Source of the DNA: Alitta virens
Taxonomy: Eukaryota; Annelida; Polychaeta; Phyllodocida; Nereididae
Assembly (NCBI GenBank): GCA_932294295.1
Contig: OW028579.1
Coordinates: 1,505,085 to 1,569,084, forward strand
Reading direction: 5' to 3'
Length of the DNA stretch: 64,000 bases
Below, piece by piece: positions 34,701-43,918 of this stretch. The stretch's first letter is position 1, and each line of letters opens with the position of its first letter. Both the position numbers and the translations under genes were made by a program. The notes under the pieces were generated by a model. It had not been told where the DNA came from. It did not search any database and saw nothing but the letters and a program-made list of their open reading frames with translations.

Positions 34701-37700
34701 CATTGATTTACATACACGCTGAGTTCAAGTCAACAATCCACTAAAGTCTTTTTTATTTTTATTGGATATTGGTGACAAATAATGAAACTACTGAAAATAG
34801 CTTTAATGGTATACCTGTGAGTCATAGAAGTGTTATTGAACCATTACCAGGTAGGTGGATGAGCAAATAAACAAATTTCCTTATTTAAAATGCCAAAATG
34901 GCCAAACAATGTTACAAATTTTAAGAATGTGCAGTTTTTACCTGTAAACTTTCTTTTAGAATCAAAGCTTATATTTTCTAGAAAGTGTATAACTTCTTGA
35001 ACACATAAGTCTTGCACAAAGTATCAAAACAAAAATTTGTTCACCCTTAATCAGTATTACCAAAATGTGGAGCAATTTCACAACCTGTCTTCATTATCAA
35101 ATAAGTATCCAGTTTTTTCTTCATAGATTAGAAGAGTAGCATCAATTAGCTTTTAATTAGAAAGTGTTTATTTCAGCTCGTCTTTCGAAAATACATTTGT
35201 ATCATATTTTGAAAAACCTGGTCCAGTAATGTCCACATTAAATCAACGAGGACAGGCTATCTTTGAGTGTTAATAACTAGAAATATTAGCAATATTTAAT
35301 GAGAGTTCAACTGAGGTGTAGCACTGGCCCAAAGTGAAGCAGATGTGATATACTGTTTGGGACTCCCTTTATTTGATTTTTATATCAATTACACGCAAGT
35401 GGTGGTGGTGGTGGTGGATTAGGGCTTTACGTCCTGTATTTCTGCACCTGATGGGCTAATTAGGACAGGCAGGGACCATAGCAATGAGACAAAGGATGAA
35501 ACAGCCATCCAACATCGGCTTGACCGGGAATCGAACCCGGGACCCAGTGGTTGGAAGCCCAGCGTGCTACCACTGAGCTAGGCCCCCACCCCCAATTACA
35601 CGCAGGTATGTTACATGTTCGAACTCTTATCAAAGATTGCTTATATTTTAATGTTAATAACTCAAAGATAGCCTGTCCGCAGCATAAACAAGCTCATTTT
35701 ATCCTTGTTTGAAAAGGCTCATACTAAGATGCTCACTGAGATAAATGATAGTATGCTAAACCCAAAACTCAGAACATATAAAACCTTCAAGAATGATATT
35801 CGAATTGAGCCCTATCTGAATTATACCCTACCTAAATCCGTCTATTGTAATATAGCACGTTTTAGACTAAGCTCACACAACCTTAATATTGAATTAGGCA
35901 GACACAAACATCCTTATGTTCCTGCAAATGTTTTATATAAATAGTAATTTAGTGTCTCCTAGAACTGAGTGGCTGGTGGCACATTGACGAAACTGCTTCC
36001 ATGTGTGTAGGACTTTGTACATTTGTATATTTGTACTATTGTATGTCACTTCATATTGTATGTCACTTCATATTGTATGTCAACATTCCCATCTCATATT
36101 GTATATCACTTCATATTGTTTACCATGTTGATAACAGTCAAGAGTACATCATGTATATATATATCTATATATCTATATATCTTATGCTTAGTGTTTAGTA
36201 TTGTTATTGAACCTGAATTGTTGTGCTAAAACTATTTGTTGGTGCTTTTTTAAACAGTATTATTACTATTATTTGATGATAAGTTCCAGGTGCTTTAGAA
36301 TTTCTTAGACAGACTATGTAGTGTTGATTAGTATTAGTCATAACATAGCTCTACTTATATAATTATTTTAACTGTTGATCTATGTATTTCTATTATCTTT
36401 TTATTTTTTGCCATTTACTATCTTTTCATGCTGACACATGTATCAATTTGATATTTTGCGGTCAATAAAAATCTATATATTATGTTGCAAAATAAAAACA
36501 GTTTCTTAAAATAATCACATCTTTATTGCAGATAGGTAGCCCTGGAGAAAACAAACCAGGAATTTGGATAGACGCTGGCCTACATGCCAGAGAATGGGTG
36601 GCCCCTGCAGTTGCTATTTATTTTATCAACCAGGTACATGTAATCTGCAGCATTTAACGTTATCAAAATTAGTTATCGATTGAGTCAAAAACATAGCACG
36701 GTTTGCACCATATCATTCAATTAAAATTTTTTTTTTTTCAGCTACTTACCAAATATGTCTGGGTGGCCGAAATCAAAGAATTGATGGATAAACTGGATTG
36801 GTATTTCTTGGTAGTTGCCAATCCTGATGGATATGAATATTCACATAATCATGTAAGTAGCAGATTTATAAATCTTAGTATTGGTGCCTCCCAGACAGCA
36901 TGTCACATGGGCTCTGGTGGTGGTGGTGGTGGATTAGGGCTTTACGTCCTGTATTTCTGCACCTGATGGGCTAATTAGGACAGGCAGGGACCATGGCAAT
37001 GAGACGAAGGATGAAACAGCCATCCAACATAGGCTTGACCGGGAATTGAACCCGGGACCCAGTGGTTGGAGGCCCAGTGCGCTACCACTGAGCTAGACCC
37101 CCACCCCTTACATGGGCTCTAAATCGGGTCGACATCAGCCCCATCCACTATTTATTATCTATACGTTTATTCATGCTTTAATACACATTGTTTTTTTTGT
37201 TAGTTTTTTCGTATTTCATTATTTTATTTTCGTCTTTTTTTTTTGATTTTGCTCCCATTTAACAATATAATCCAATGTTTACACGTTTCCATATCGTTTA
37301 TACTGATATTCTGTCAATTTGTGTATTTTCCCAGTACCGATTCTGGCGGAAAAACACTCGGCTGGTGTCAGACAGCTGTTGGGGAGTGGACCTCAACAGG
37401 AATTGGGGTTACCAGTGGGGAACTAGCAGTGAGTTTTCCAACAAGAAAAAGTACAATATTTATACAAACACAACGTGTGGGGACACCAGTGTTTAATAAC
37501 ATACTTTTCTGTACAGTATGAAGCTCTTGAGAAGTGTTCAATGTCTTACCGAAATTAGTTTTGCATATTCGTGGACTCTTGGAAGATAATTAATAAATTA
37601 ATTATGCATAGAAATTAGCACACATCCGAAAAAATTAAGATGGGAAAGACATTGAATCTTCAACGTTTTTAAACAACTGATTTAATGCATAACTGCCTAA

Positions 37701-40700
37701 CAATTTAGAATATGTCCTACACGACCATAATATAGGCCTATACTTCTTTGTTGAAACTGGCAACATAGAGGCATATTGTTGCCAAATGCTGCTGGGGGAC
37801 AATGCTGGTATATTTTCTGAATAACCCCTTGTTATAATTAATAAACCCTTATTTCTTTGTTTACCGTAAAAGGCGGAGGGGAGGATGGCCAGCCCTGCGG
37901 AGCGACGTACAAAGGACCCTCACCAGAGTCGGAACAGGAAACCAAACACGTAGCCCGCTTTTTACTGCAGCACAGTGACGTCATAAAGGCTTATTTTTCA
38001 CTACATTCCTACACCCAACAATGGTTTTCTCGTTGGGCTTACACTAATGATGAAAGCCCAGATGATAATGATGACCTGGTGAGTTGTTTTATTGGAGTTA
38101 TAAGTTTATAAGAACCCTTTGTTGTGCATCTGTCAATATAGTCTTTTCACTGAGCAGCCCTAAATTCAGCAAGACATAAGTCCTTCCTCTCCTCTTATTA
38201 CTCATTTTGCTTTTCAGACACAGTAGGTAATAACTAACTGATTCCATAAATATAATTTTCTCTGGGAACTAACAGAAGTCAACTAAATGATAAGATGTCA
38301 AATATACATTAAAATGCAACAGAAATACTGCTGCTAGGATGCACTTTACTTCAGCCAATCACAGCCAAGGGCGGAAACTGTTTCAGCCAATAAATTTGCA
38401 GCATTATGTCATAGCCACCTGGTGGAAATATAGAGAACCTTCCGTGAAAATACACTATTTAAAATCAGCTTGAGTCATCATGCATGTCATGTGAGGGTGC
38501 AGTAAACTGCCTTGCACAATCCCATATGAAAAATATGACTGTTATAAATGCATATTCAGTCCTTTGTTACCAATAGACCAAGCTAGACCACAATCAAACG
38601 ATGTAGATGTCCACTTCAGAAGCTACACCTTCAGCACATCGCCTGATTATAATTATCCTTTCATTTGTAAAGTCGGTATAACTAGCATTTAGTCATAACA
38701 CAAATCTACTTTGTAATTATAATAAGGAGTTACTTACATTATTTGCCAGTATAAATTTTGAGTTGAGCCAAGCATTGGGATATCCAATGTACCCCATAAT
38801 TTATAATTCCCATATTTGACTCCTATTTGGGAATTGCAGGAATTGGAGGGGTTATAGGAAATGCTGGAATAGGGGTCTTTTCACTGAGCAGCCCTGAATT
38901 CCGCAAAACATAAGTATTTCCTCTCCTCTTATAACTCATTTTGCTTTTTAAACATAGTAGGTCATGACTAACTCAACTAAATGATAAGATGTCAAATATA
39001 CATCAACTAAAATGCACTAAAAATACTGCTGCTAGGATACACTTTGCTTCAGCCAATCAGAGCCAAGGGAGGGACGTTTTCAGCCAATAGACTTGCAGTA
39101 TTCTGTCGTAGCCACCTGGTGGAAATACAGAGACATTCCGTGAAAATCCACTATTAGGTTTAGACTTGAAGGACCTCATATGGGTATCTCCGGCTAAGTT
39201 TGGTTTTTTTTGCAGTTTGAGGTAGCTCTGGGGGAGCTAAAACTATCTACTGTTGGCTGGAATTTCTTTATGTGTAGAACTGTAGTCAATGCCTAAATTT
39301 TGTTTTCCATCGAAAACATGAACTTTAACCAGTTGGTATAATCTTTTATGACATCCATGTTATTTCTTAACACAGATGAATATCTCAAAAAGGGCTGTGA
39401 GTGCTATATACGATGTCAACAATAAGTTATACAGAGCTGGCAATGCTGCCCAACTTTTATGTAAGTAAATGAGATAAAATATTATTATTTTTTTGTCATG
39501 GTATTTTTGCTTTCACAGATTCCAACAATAGCTGAGTACACCTCTATTCACTGCGATATATTCATTTAGTACAAACAAAGTTTAATATAACTGTGTGGTG
39601 TTAATGACCATGAAGTGAACATTGTCTGAAGTTAGCTGTTGTTGCAAAATTTCCAAAAATACATGCACGGAAACTACCCCGATGGCATTCCAAATCGGCC
39701 CGGCATCGTTTTCCACATTGGCCGATGTCGTTACAACATCGTATCAACATCGCCAACATCATGCCGATGTTGAAACGATTTGGAATGCTTTCTGGGTATG
39801 CCACTACTGAACAGTTTACTGAGTTATTAAGGGTACACACTTTTGTTGGATATTCTATATTACCAAAGTACATGACATTGTACATTCATACATGACAATT
39901 TACATGTTAAACATTACTTTTACTAACTTATAACCTCTATTCTGACTTTTGACTTTCAGCTTGTAAGTGAACTAACTCAATGTGTAGACTGTAGAATGAT
40001 ATCCGAATATCTCCCAACCAGCACATCACAATAATACTAATATTAGCAATTTAGCGTACAACAAATATTATATATCATTTTATATTGCATAATGAAGCTT
40101 ATGCACGAACCCCACTTCCTTTCCAGTGTTGTAACTCATTGTAACCCCAGTTATTATTTACAATATAGTTGATGATTACAAAATCAAGTGGAACGTATAA
40201 TAAACATTATGGAGTGCACTAAGTTTTTTTTATATGATTTTACCATGGATTTAAGCTGACTAAAGTTATATTTCATTTTTATTATGATTTTTTTCTTTCT
40301 TTCGTTTATCTGGTTTAGTTATTCGAATATTTTATCATTATCGTAATTAATTCTGATCACCTGATTTGTTTCTATTTATTTCACTGAGATAAACTGTTTT
40401 CTAATTTTCTTATTAATCATGACAGATTACTTTGAAGATAATTAGGCCTTAAATTGCCCAATCAAGAAAAGCAATTTCATACAGAAAATTTAAATCAATT
40501 AATGGTGTACTATACGGAATTATATATAGGGATTGGCTCTACAAATAGACTGATGTGACCAGGGTTGACATTATACGATTTTTTGGTTGAATTAACCAAT
40601 CAATTGATTGGTTATTCAGCTAACCAATCAAATGATAAGGTCAACCATACTATCTAAGATATATAATAATTAATATCATTATATAGGAGAATGTAAAATT

Positions 40701-41891
40701 TCTTAAATATTTGACACTTTTTACAAAGTACAACAGTACTTACCTTAATCAGTTTATGAACTATACATTTATTTACTTTTGTTTAGATTCTTTCTCCGGA
40801 GGGTCACCGGATTGGGCGAGAGGGGTGGCGGGCATCAAGTTCCCCTTTTTAATAGAACTTCGAGATCTAGGTGATTTTGGATTTTTGCTTCCCATGGAAC
40901 AGATAGAACCCACAGCCCTGGAGACCTGGGCTGGAATCAAGGTGTGTTTTCAATTACCGTTACTTAGCAACATGTTTGTAAAAGTTAGGTAACCTCTTGG
41001 ATGTCGGTGCATGGGGTTGGTTAGTAGACCTGTCGATTGCTGCGTCAGCAATTTTGTGTCTGCCTGTCTGGGGTGGGGTACTCTTAAATTTGGAAGCACA
41101 TTATACCTATACTAAAACTGTTTTAAACTAGATGATCATTTTCCATTTTGCTCAAGGTTACACAATATATAGATTTAGCATTTTTCCTTTTATAATACAA
41201 AGTAAAAGTGTAATATAAACACAAAGTTTTCCATAATATAAAGATATATTTAATATATAATAAATAAATATATATATATATACGATTTCATTTGACCAGA
41301 TACTATAATTTTTTTTTTGCAACCTTGTGTCACAGCTTTCAGCCACAATTACTTAATAATTAATGTCTTAATATAGGCTACATAGGCCTAGTTAATTTTA
41401 ACGGTTTCCTTTCAGAACTTATTTCCAAATTAATATTTCAGGTGGTTGCAAAAGAAGTCATGCAAAGATACATAACAACACAAACTACAACAACTGAGAG
41501 CACTACCAGCCAGTCTACCAGCACCGTATCAATTTCATCCACTACTGCATCATCCATTCAATCAACATCATCCATTTCATCCATAACCACACACAGCGTT
41601 TCAAATCAGACCACAGCTGCAGACGTTTTCACAGCCATTTTCGTCACAGCTTCACTTGAATCGACGTCTTTGCAAAATACACCAGGTGGCGGTAATAGTC
41701 CGACGTCAACTTTTGCGCCCTCTGGCGATAATGAAAGTGAAATCAATGAAAGCATTGCAAGCTATTTGTCGTCTTCAACTAATATTCCCACTACAGATTC
41801 TGGTGCAAATTTTCCAAACATGAAAATGAGTTCAATTCACCTCTTCCTGTTTGTGACATTTACGTTTTGCATTTTAATTCACACATCGTAA
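28649..41891 (+). CDS. M14A zinc carboxypeptidase precursor with stalk (11 exons, 5' incomplete)
   Basis: Eleven phase-consistent GT-AG exons encode 538 residues downstream of an unseen signal exon. Order: prodomain (exons A-C) ending in KRRRKRS, a polybasic site suited to proprotein-convertase cleavage; catalytic domain with zinc ligands in HAREW (His69, Glu72 in bovine CPA numbering) and SLHSY (His196); Arg127 in FWRKN, NRNW (Asn144-Arg145), Tyr248 formed across the exon I/J junction, Glu270 in IELRD; cysteines for the 138-161 disulfide. The S1' pocket residue equivalent to 255 is Pro (GGSPDW), unlike Ile of CPA, Asp of CPB or Arg of CPO, so substrate preference is open. A Ser/Thr-rich stalk of about 110 residues and a terminal hydrophobic run (IHLFLFVTFTFCILIHTS) suggest a GPI-anchored or membrane-tethered ectoenzyme (inference). 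The domain call is near certain; 5' end and anchoring are not. Confidence 0.9.
28768..29851 (-). repeat. P1 satellite array, 126-bp units with a higher-order repeat
   Basis: About eight units in the opposite orientation to the 6126 array. Unit starts at 28895, 29021, 29147 and again 29440, 29566 give a 126-base period. A 52-base spacer beginning TGTTGTCTGGTTTGAATTG interrupts twice (29260-29311, 29680-29731), 420 bases apart, so a multi-unit block was itself duplicated. The array fills most of the intron between carboxypeptidase exons A and B. Because 126 is divisible by 3 it carries 181- and 110-codon frames with a 42-residue period, which I do not regard as protein. Confidence 0.94.
29944..30083 (+). 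CDS. Carboxypeptidase exon B (prodomain)
   Basis: Acceptor TTGCAG, donor GTAAGTG. KLDIWKEP and ISYKVLIEDVS match the LDFWxxP and Y-x-V-x-I-E-D-V signatures of procarboxypeptidases. Confidence 0.92.
30197..30284 (+). CDS. Carboxypeptidase exon C (activation site)
   Basis: Acceptor TGACAG, donor GTAATT. Encodes LIKRENYLKRRRKRSNHK then VGKYVKYDE; KRRRKR is the likely convertase cut between prodomain and enzyme. Confidence 0.9.
30326..30420. repeat. P1-like remnant
   Basis: CCCAGATAACATGCCATG start, with repeated GGAACATTGGCC and CCAATGTTAGCC words; right end lost. Confidence 0.55.
30523..30721 (+). mobile_element. SINE-1 copy
   Basis: Full-length; AATTTTTTCATTATA (30508-30522) and AATTCTTTCATTATA (30722-30736) flank it. 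Mixes the CATCAGGTGC body word with a (CA)n tail. Confidence 0.92.
31065..31345 (+). mobile_element. SINE-2 reference copy (second tRNA-derived SINE)
   Basis: tRNA-like head with A box TGGTCTAGTGGTTAAG and B box GGTTCAATCC, then a body containing TGAGCATCATCCCAGCAGCT and ending TTTAGAGGGCTGCAATTTCC before a TATC-type tail. The head has a variable-arm length and sequence not shared with SINE-1. Short frames in it are not genes. Confidence 0.85.
31465..31525. repeat. R4 repeat piece
   Basis: TGGTCTTAATGGTAAGGTGG and AGTGGTCTTAAAGCAGGATT, the R4 end motif, degenerate tandem. Confidence 0.55.
32032..32133 (+). CDS. Carboxypeptidase exon D
   Basis: Acceptor ATTTCAG, donor GTTGGT. Encodes IIEWLEHMRSLYSPYIENIT and GQTYENRDIIVYK, the start of the catalytic domain. 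Confidence 0.93.
32347..32720 (-). mobile_element. Probable LINE 3' tail
   Basis: Minus strand ends in ACGAAATAAATTCAATTCAA, a pentamer-repeat tail typical of LINE 3' ends, preceded by a pyrimidine-rich untranslated-like stretch. No coding part is recognised. Lies in the carboxypeptidase exon D-E intron. Confidence 0.5.
32983..33172 (+). mobile_element. SINE-1 copy, CCA-tail subtype
   Basis: Target-site duplication CTTTCAAAGTGCTT at 32969-32982 and 33173-33186. Confidence 0.93.
33242..33445 (+). repeat. R5 dispersed repeat, copy 2
   Basis: Partner of 18358-18514, with about 60 extra internal bases between the Cys-rich-free CTCGCCTGGTTGAGC part and GCTTGCCCAACTCACTGTGT. Confidence 0.72.
33975..34600. 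repeat. CTGA/ACTCACTG simple-sequence array
   Basis: (CTGA)n and (CTGT)n at 33975-34060, then about 450 bases of GACTCACTGACACACT-type degenerate tetramer and octamer repeats. Confidence 0.93.
35398..35592 (-). mobile_element. SINE-1 copy, CCA-tail subtype
   Basis: Target-site duplication CAATTACACGCA at 35386-35397 and 35593-35604. Confidence 0.93.
35690..36480 (+). mobile_element. LINE 3' fragment
   Basis: In frame, 35705-35944 encodes LRTYKTFKNDIRIEPYL and FRLSSHNLNIELGRH, the C-terminal signature also seen at 5430-5745, but stops before the expected CxxC knuckle. A 3' region follows with three partial copies of ATGTCACTTCATATTGT (36044-36120) and the tail GTCAATAAAAATCTATATAT. Inactive; sits in the exon D-E intron. 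Confidence 0.8.
36532..36633 (+). CDS. Carboxypeptidase exon E (HxxE zinc motif)
   Basis: Acceptor ATTGCAG, donor GTACATG. Encodes DAGLHAREWVAPA with two zinc ligands and Arg71. Confidence 0.96.
36742..36852 (+). CDS. Carboxypeptidase exon F
   Basis: Acceptor TTTTTCAG, donor GTAAGT. Encodes LLTKYVWVAEIKELMDKLDW through ANPDGYEYSHNH, the family NPDGYxY segment. Confidence 0.95.
36916..37109 (-). mobile_element. SINE-1 copy inserted in a P1-like remnant
   Basis: Target-site duplication ACATGGGCTCT at 36905-36915 and 37110-37120. The target reads CCCAGACAGCATGTCACATG before and AAATCGGGTCGACATCAGCC after, a P1-like element. Confidence 0.92.
37335..37428 (+). CDS. Carboxypeptidase exon G (NRNW motif)
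   Basis: Acceptor TTCCCAG, donor GTGAGT. Encodes YRFWRKNTR (Arg127) and WGVDLNRNWGYQWG (Asn144, Arg145). Confidence 0.95.
37873..38078 (+). CDS. Carboxypeptidase exon H (third zinc ligand)
   Basis: Acceptor GTAAAAG, donor GTGAGT. Encodes QPCGATYKGPSPESEQET and IKAYFSLHSYTQQW, with the third zinc ligand His196. Confidence 0.95.
38134..38459 (-). mobile_element. M2 MITE, copy 2
   Basis: Antisense full-length copy, CAATATAGTCTTTTCAC to CCGTGAAAATACACTATT, in the exon H-I intron. Confidence 0.9.
38868..39156 (-). mobile_element. M2 MITE, copy 3
   Basis: Second antisense copy in the same intron, with a small internal deletion relative to copy 2; ends CCGTGAAAATCCACTATTA. Confidence 0.9.
39376..39460 (+). 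CDS. Carboxypeptidase exon I
   Basis: Acceptor AACACAG, donor GTAAGT. Encodes MNISKRAVSAIYDVNNKLYR through AAQLL, with the first base of the tyrosine equivalent to Tyr248. Confidence 0.88.
39677..39797 (+). mobile_element. Single complete P1 element (exon I-J intron)
   Basis: About 121 bases from CCCGATGGCATTCCAAATCG to CGATTTGGAATGCTTTCTGG, the best stand-alone copy of the unit that forms the arrays. Confidence 0.88.
40787..40941 (+). CDS. Carboxypeptidase exon J (catalytic Glu, pocket Pro)
   Basis: Acceptor GTTTAG, donor GTGTGT. Completes Tyr248, then SFSGGSPDWARGVAGIKFPF, IELRDLGDFGFLLP (Glu270) and TALETWAGIK. Confidence 0.96.
41442..41891 (+). CDS. Carboxypeptidase exon K (Ser/Thr stalk, hydrophobic tail)
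   Basis: Acceptor ATTTCAG; 149 codons then TAA. VVAKEVMQRY closes the catalytic fold. A mucin-like stalk of Thr, Ser and Ile follows, then a hydrophobic C-terminus with no basic stop-transfer residues, the pattern of a GPI-attachment signal. Confidence 0.88.
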   Translation: MVAKEVMQRYITTQTTTTESTTSQSTSTVSISSTTASSIQSTSSISSITTHSVSNQTTAADVFTAIFVTASLESTSLQNTPGGGNSPTSTFAPSGDNESEINESIASYLSSSTNIPTTDSGANFPNMKMSSIHLFLFVTFTFCILIHTS

Positions 41892-42034
41892 ACATATTTT
41901 ATATCTCCTATTATATATCATATTGTTGCCTTTTTGTCGTCTGTTAGATCTAGTCATTAAGATGTGCGTAATTGTTCACAAATGTACCATGAATTTATAA
42001 AGCAGTGTTGCAAATCAAAGGGTAGAATTCTAAT

Positions 42035-42040
42035 AATAAA
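42035..42040 (+). promoter_or_regulatory. Candidate polyadenylation signal of the carboxypeptidase
   Basis: AATAAA 144 bases after the stop codon; first hexamer in the 3' flank. Position only. Confidence 0.35.
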
Positions 42041-43523
42041 TTACAATCAAAAACAATATTCCATGGTGTTTTTCTTAAGTCAACAAACTTCCCAGCTATC
42101 AAAATTTATAGTTATTGATATTTTTAATGTATATATACAGGACCTATTGAATTTCAGTTCACCAACTTCATGGAAATATACACTGTAAACATTATATTGT
42201 TAATTTTACAGTAGGGAAGTTACTTTTCTGTTAAAATACCATGATTCTGCCAGCTTTACAGTTACTGTATCATACAATATTCATGAATAATAGATAAATA
42301 GATAAATCATAATCTGCAAGCACAAAAGTAACAAGAAAAGCTGTCTTTAAAAAAAGAAACCCGTACCAGACTTGTTTGAGATTATTGTAGATTGTGCTAA
42401 ATTTTTCTTTTTTTTTTTTTTTTTTTTTTTTTGTAAATTGAAAAATTACTTTAAATGACATGTAAACATATTTATAAAAAAATAAAAAATAACTTTCCCC
42501 TGGTTGGATTCGTACCCAGGTCCTTCAACCCCTACTTTTAATCATACCAGACAAAACCATTTGGCCACTGCAGCAGGCTATTTATAGTTCAACTTTCCCT
42601 TGGAGTAAATCACAGTCAAATGTAGGCCATGTGGTGAAGCCCTTGTAAGACCCATGTTGTGTAGCTTGTTTTATTGCAGTAAAATACCATGGTTATCGAT
42701 TCATTTATGTCTAAAATGTTAATTTATGCATTTTGCATACATTTGGTAACCAATATTTGGCTAAAATCGGCTGAAACTGATCATAGAGCAACACAGCTAC
42801 AGAACTACCTTCTATGGGCATGCACAGAAAGTGATGACGAAACTGTACCAATCCTCCAATAAATTTGTAAACCTGATCATAGAAGTACCTCTTGAGCAGT
42901 AGGATATCTTAAGTTAGAGGTGTTCAATAGATTTAGATCTGGTACAAAAACATGACAAAGATTTTACACAATTTACCAACAGTAATCATTTATTCAGCCA
43001 TTAATTTGACAACAAGGATTGTAATGTATTAGAAAATGTAATGCTGCAATGCATACTATAATATGTATTAATGTAATTTTTTACTTTATGCCATGACTGT
43101 TTCTTGTTTACATTATTCGTATTTAATCAGAAAACTAGCATTAATTTAATTCAAGCATCTTTAACAATCAATGCAAACTTCCTGGGTTAATATTTTATGG
43201 ATAGCAGCAGTAGACCTATAAGAATATCCATGAAAAAATATAAAGATTAGAGTTTATGACATTACATTTATCACTTACAAAGAGATCTCAAGTAATTGAT
43301 AAACAATAAAATGGCAAAACATTAAGCACCTCATATTTTCGGCATGGTGGTTAAAAGTAATATGCAGCGTAAATATTTTTGTCAGAAAAATCCTAGTATT
43401 AAATTTAAAATACTTACAATATAAATCACATTACTCATTATGTTGTCAGTCAAAATGTCGAAAGGCAAAAACGTCGACAACCAAACTGTCAACAACCATG
43501 CAGAAAGGTTGACATCCAAAACC
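42041..43523. other. Convergent intergenic region
   Basis: AT-rich, with a poly-T run at 42407-42432. Separates the carboxypeptidase from the LRR gene, which point toward each other. No gene seen. Confidence 0.45.
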
Positions 43524-43676
43524 AGACATGCCAACTGACCTGGAATTGCCAGGTCAAGCCCGGAAATTGAACACTGAACCCGGCAAAAAATTACGGTGAA
43601 TACAGTGAAATATAATTATATTTCGGGCCTCGCCTGTCACTGACCCGGTAATACTTCCTCCAAAGTTGGCATGTCT
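43524..43676. mobile_element. 153-bp MITE with AGACATGCCAACT ends
   Basis: AGACATGCCAACT at the left and AGTTGGCATGTCT at the right are exact complements. Flanks CCAAAACC and GCAAAACG agree at 6 of 8 positions, hinting at an 8-base duplication. CpG words are common inside. Confidence 0.78.
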
Positions 43677-43918
43677 GCAAAACGTTTTTGCCACTCGCCT
43701 TTTCGATACACCAATAATTATAATGATTATATTGTAAAACGTATACTCTGAAATAACAAATTATAAGGGTCACTTTTCAAAAACTTGTAGGTAGCAAAAT
43801 ATCTGTCCATGAAAAAATAGGAGGGATCACAACAATACCAACAACATGGCAATACACATCCAGCATATTGAAGCAAATGAAAGATTTTAACAAACATCTG
43901 GCAAGTTGATAAACACTT

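Noticed and set aside
37243..37521. 92-codon frame overlapping carboxypeptidase exon G
   Set aside because: Wrong frame; the family motifs FWRKN and NRNW are in the other frame.
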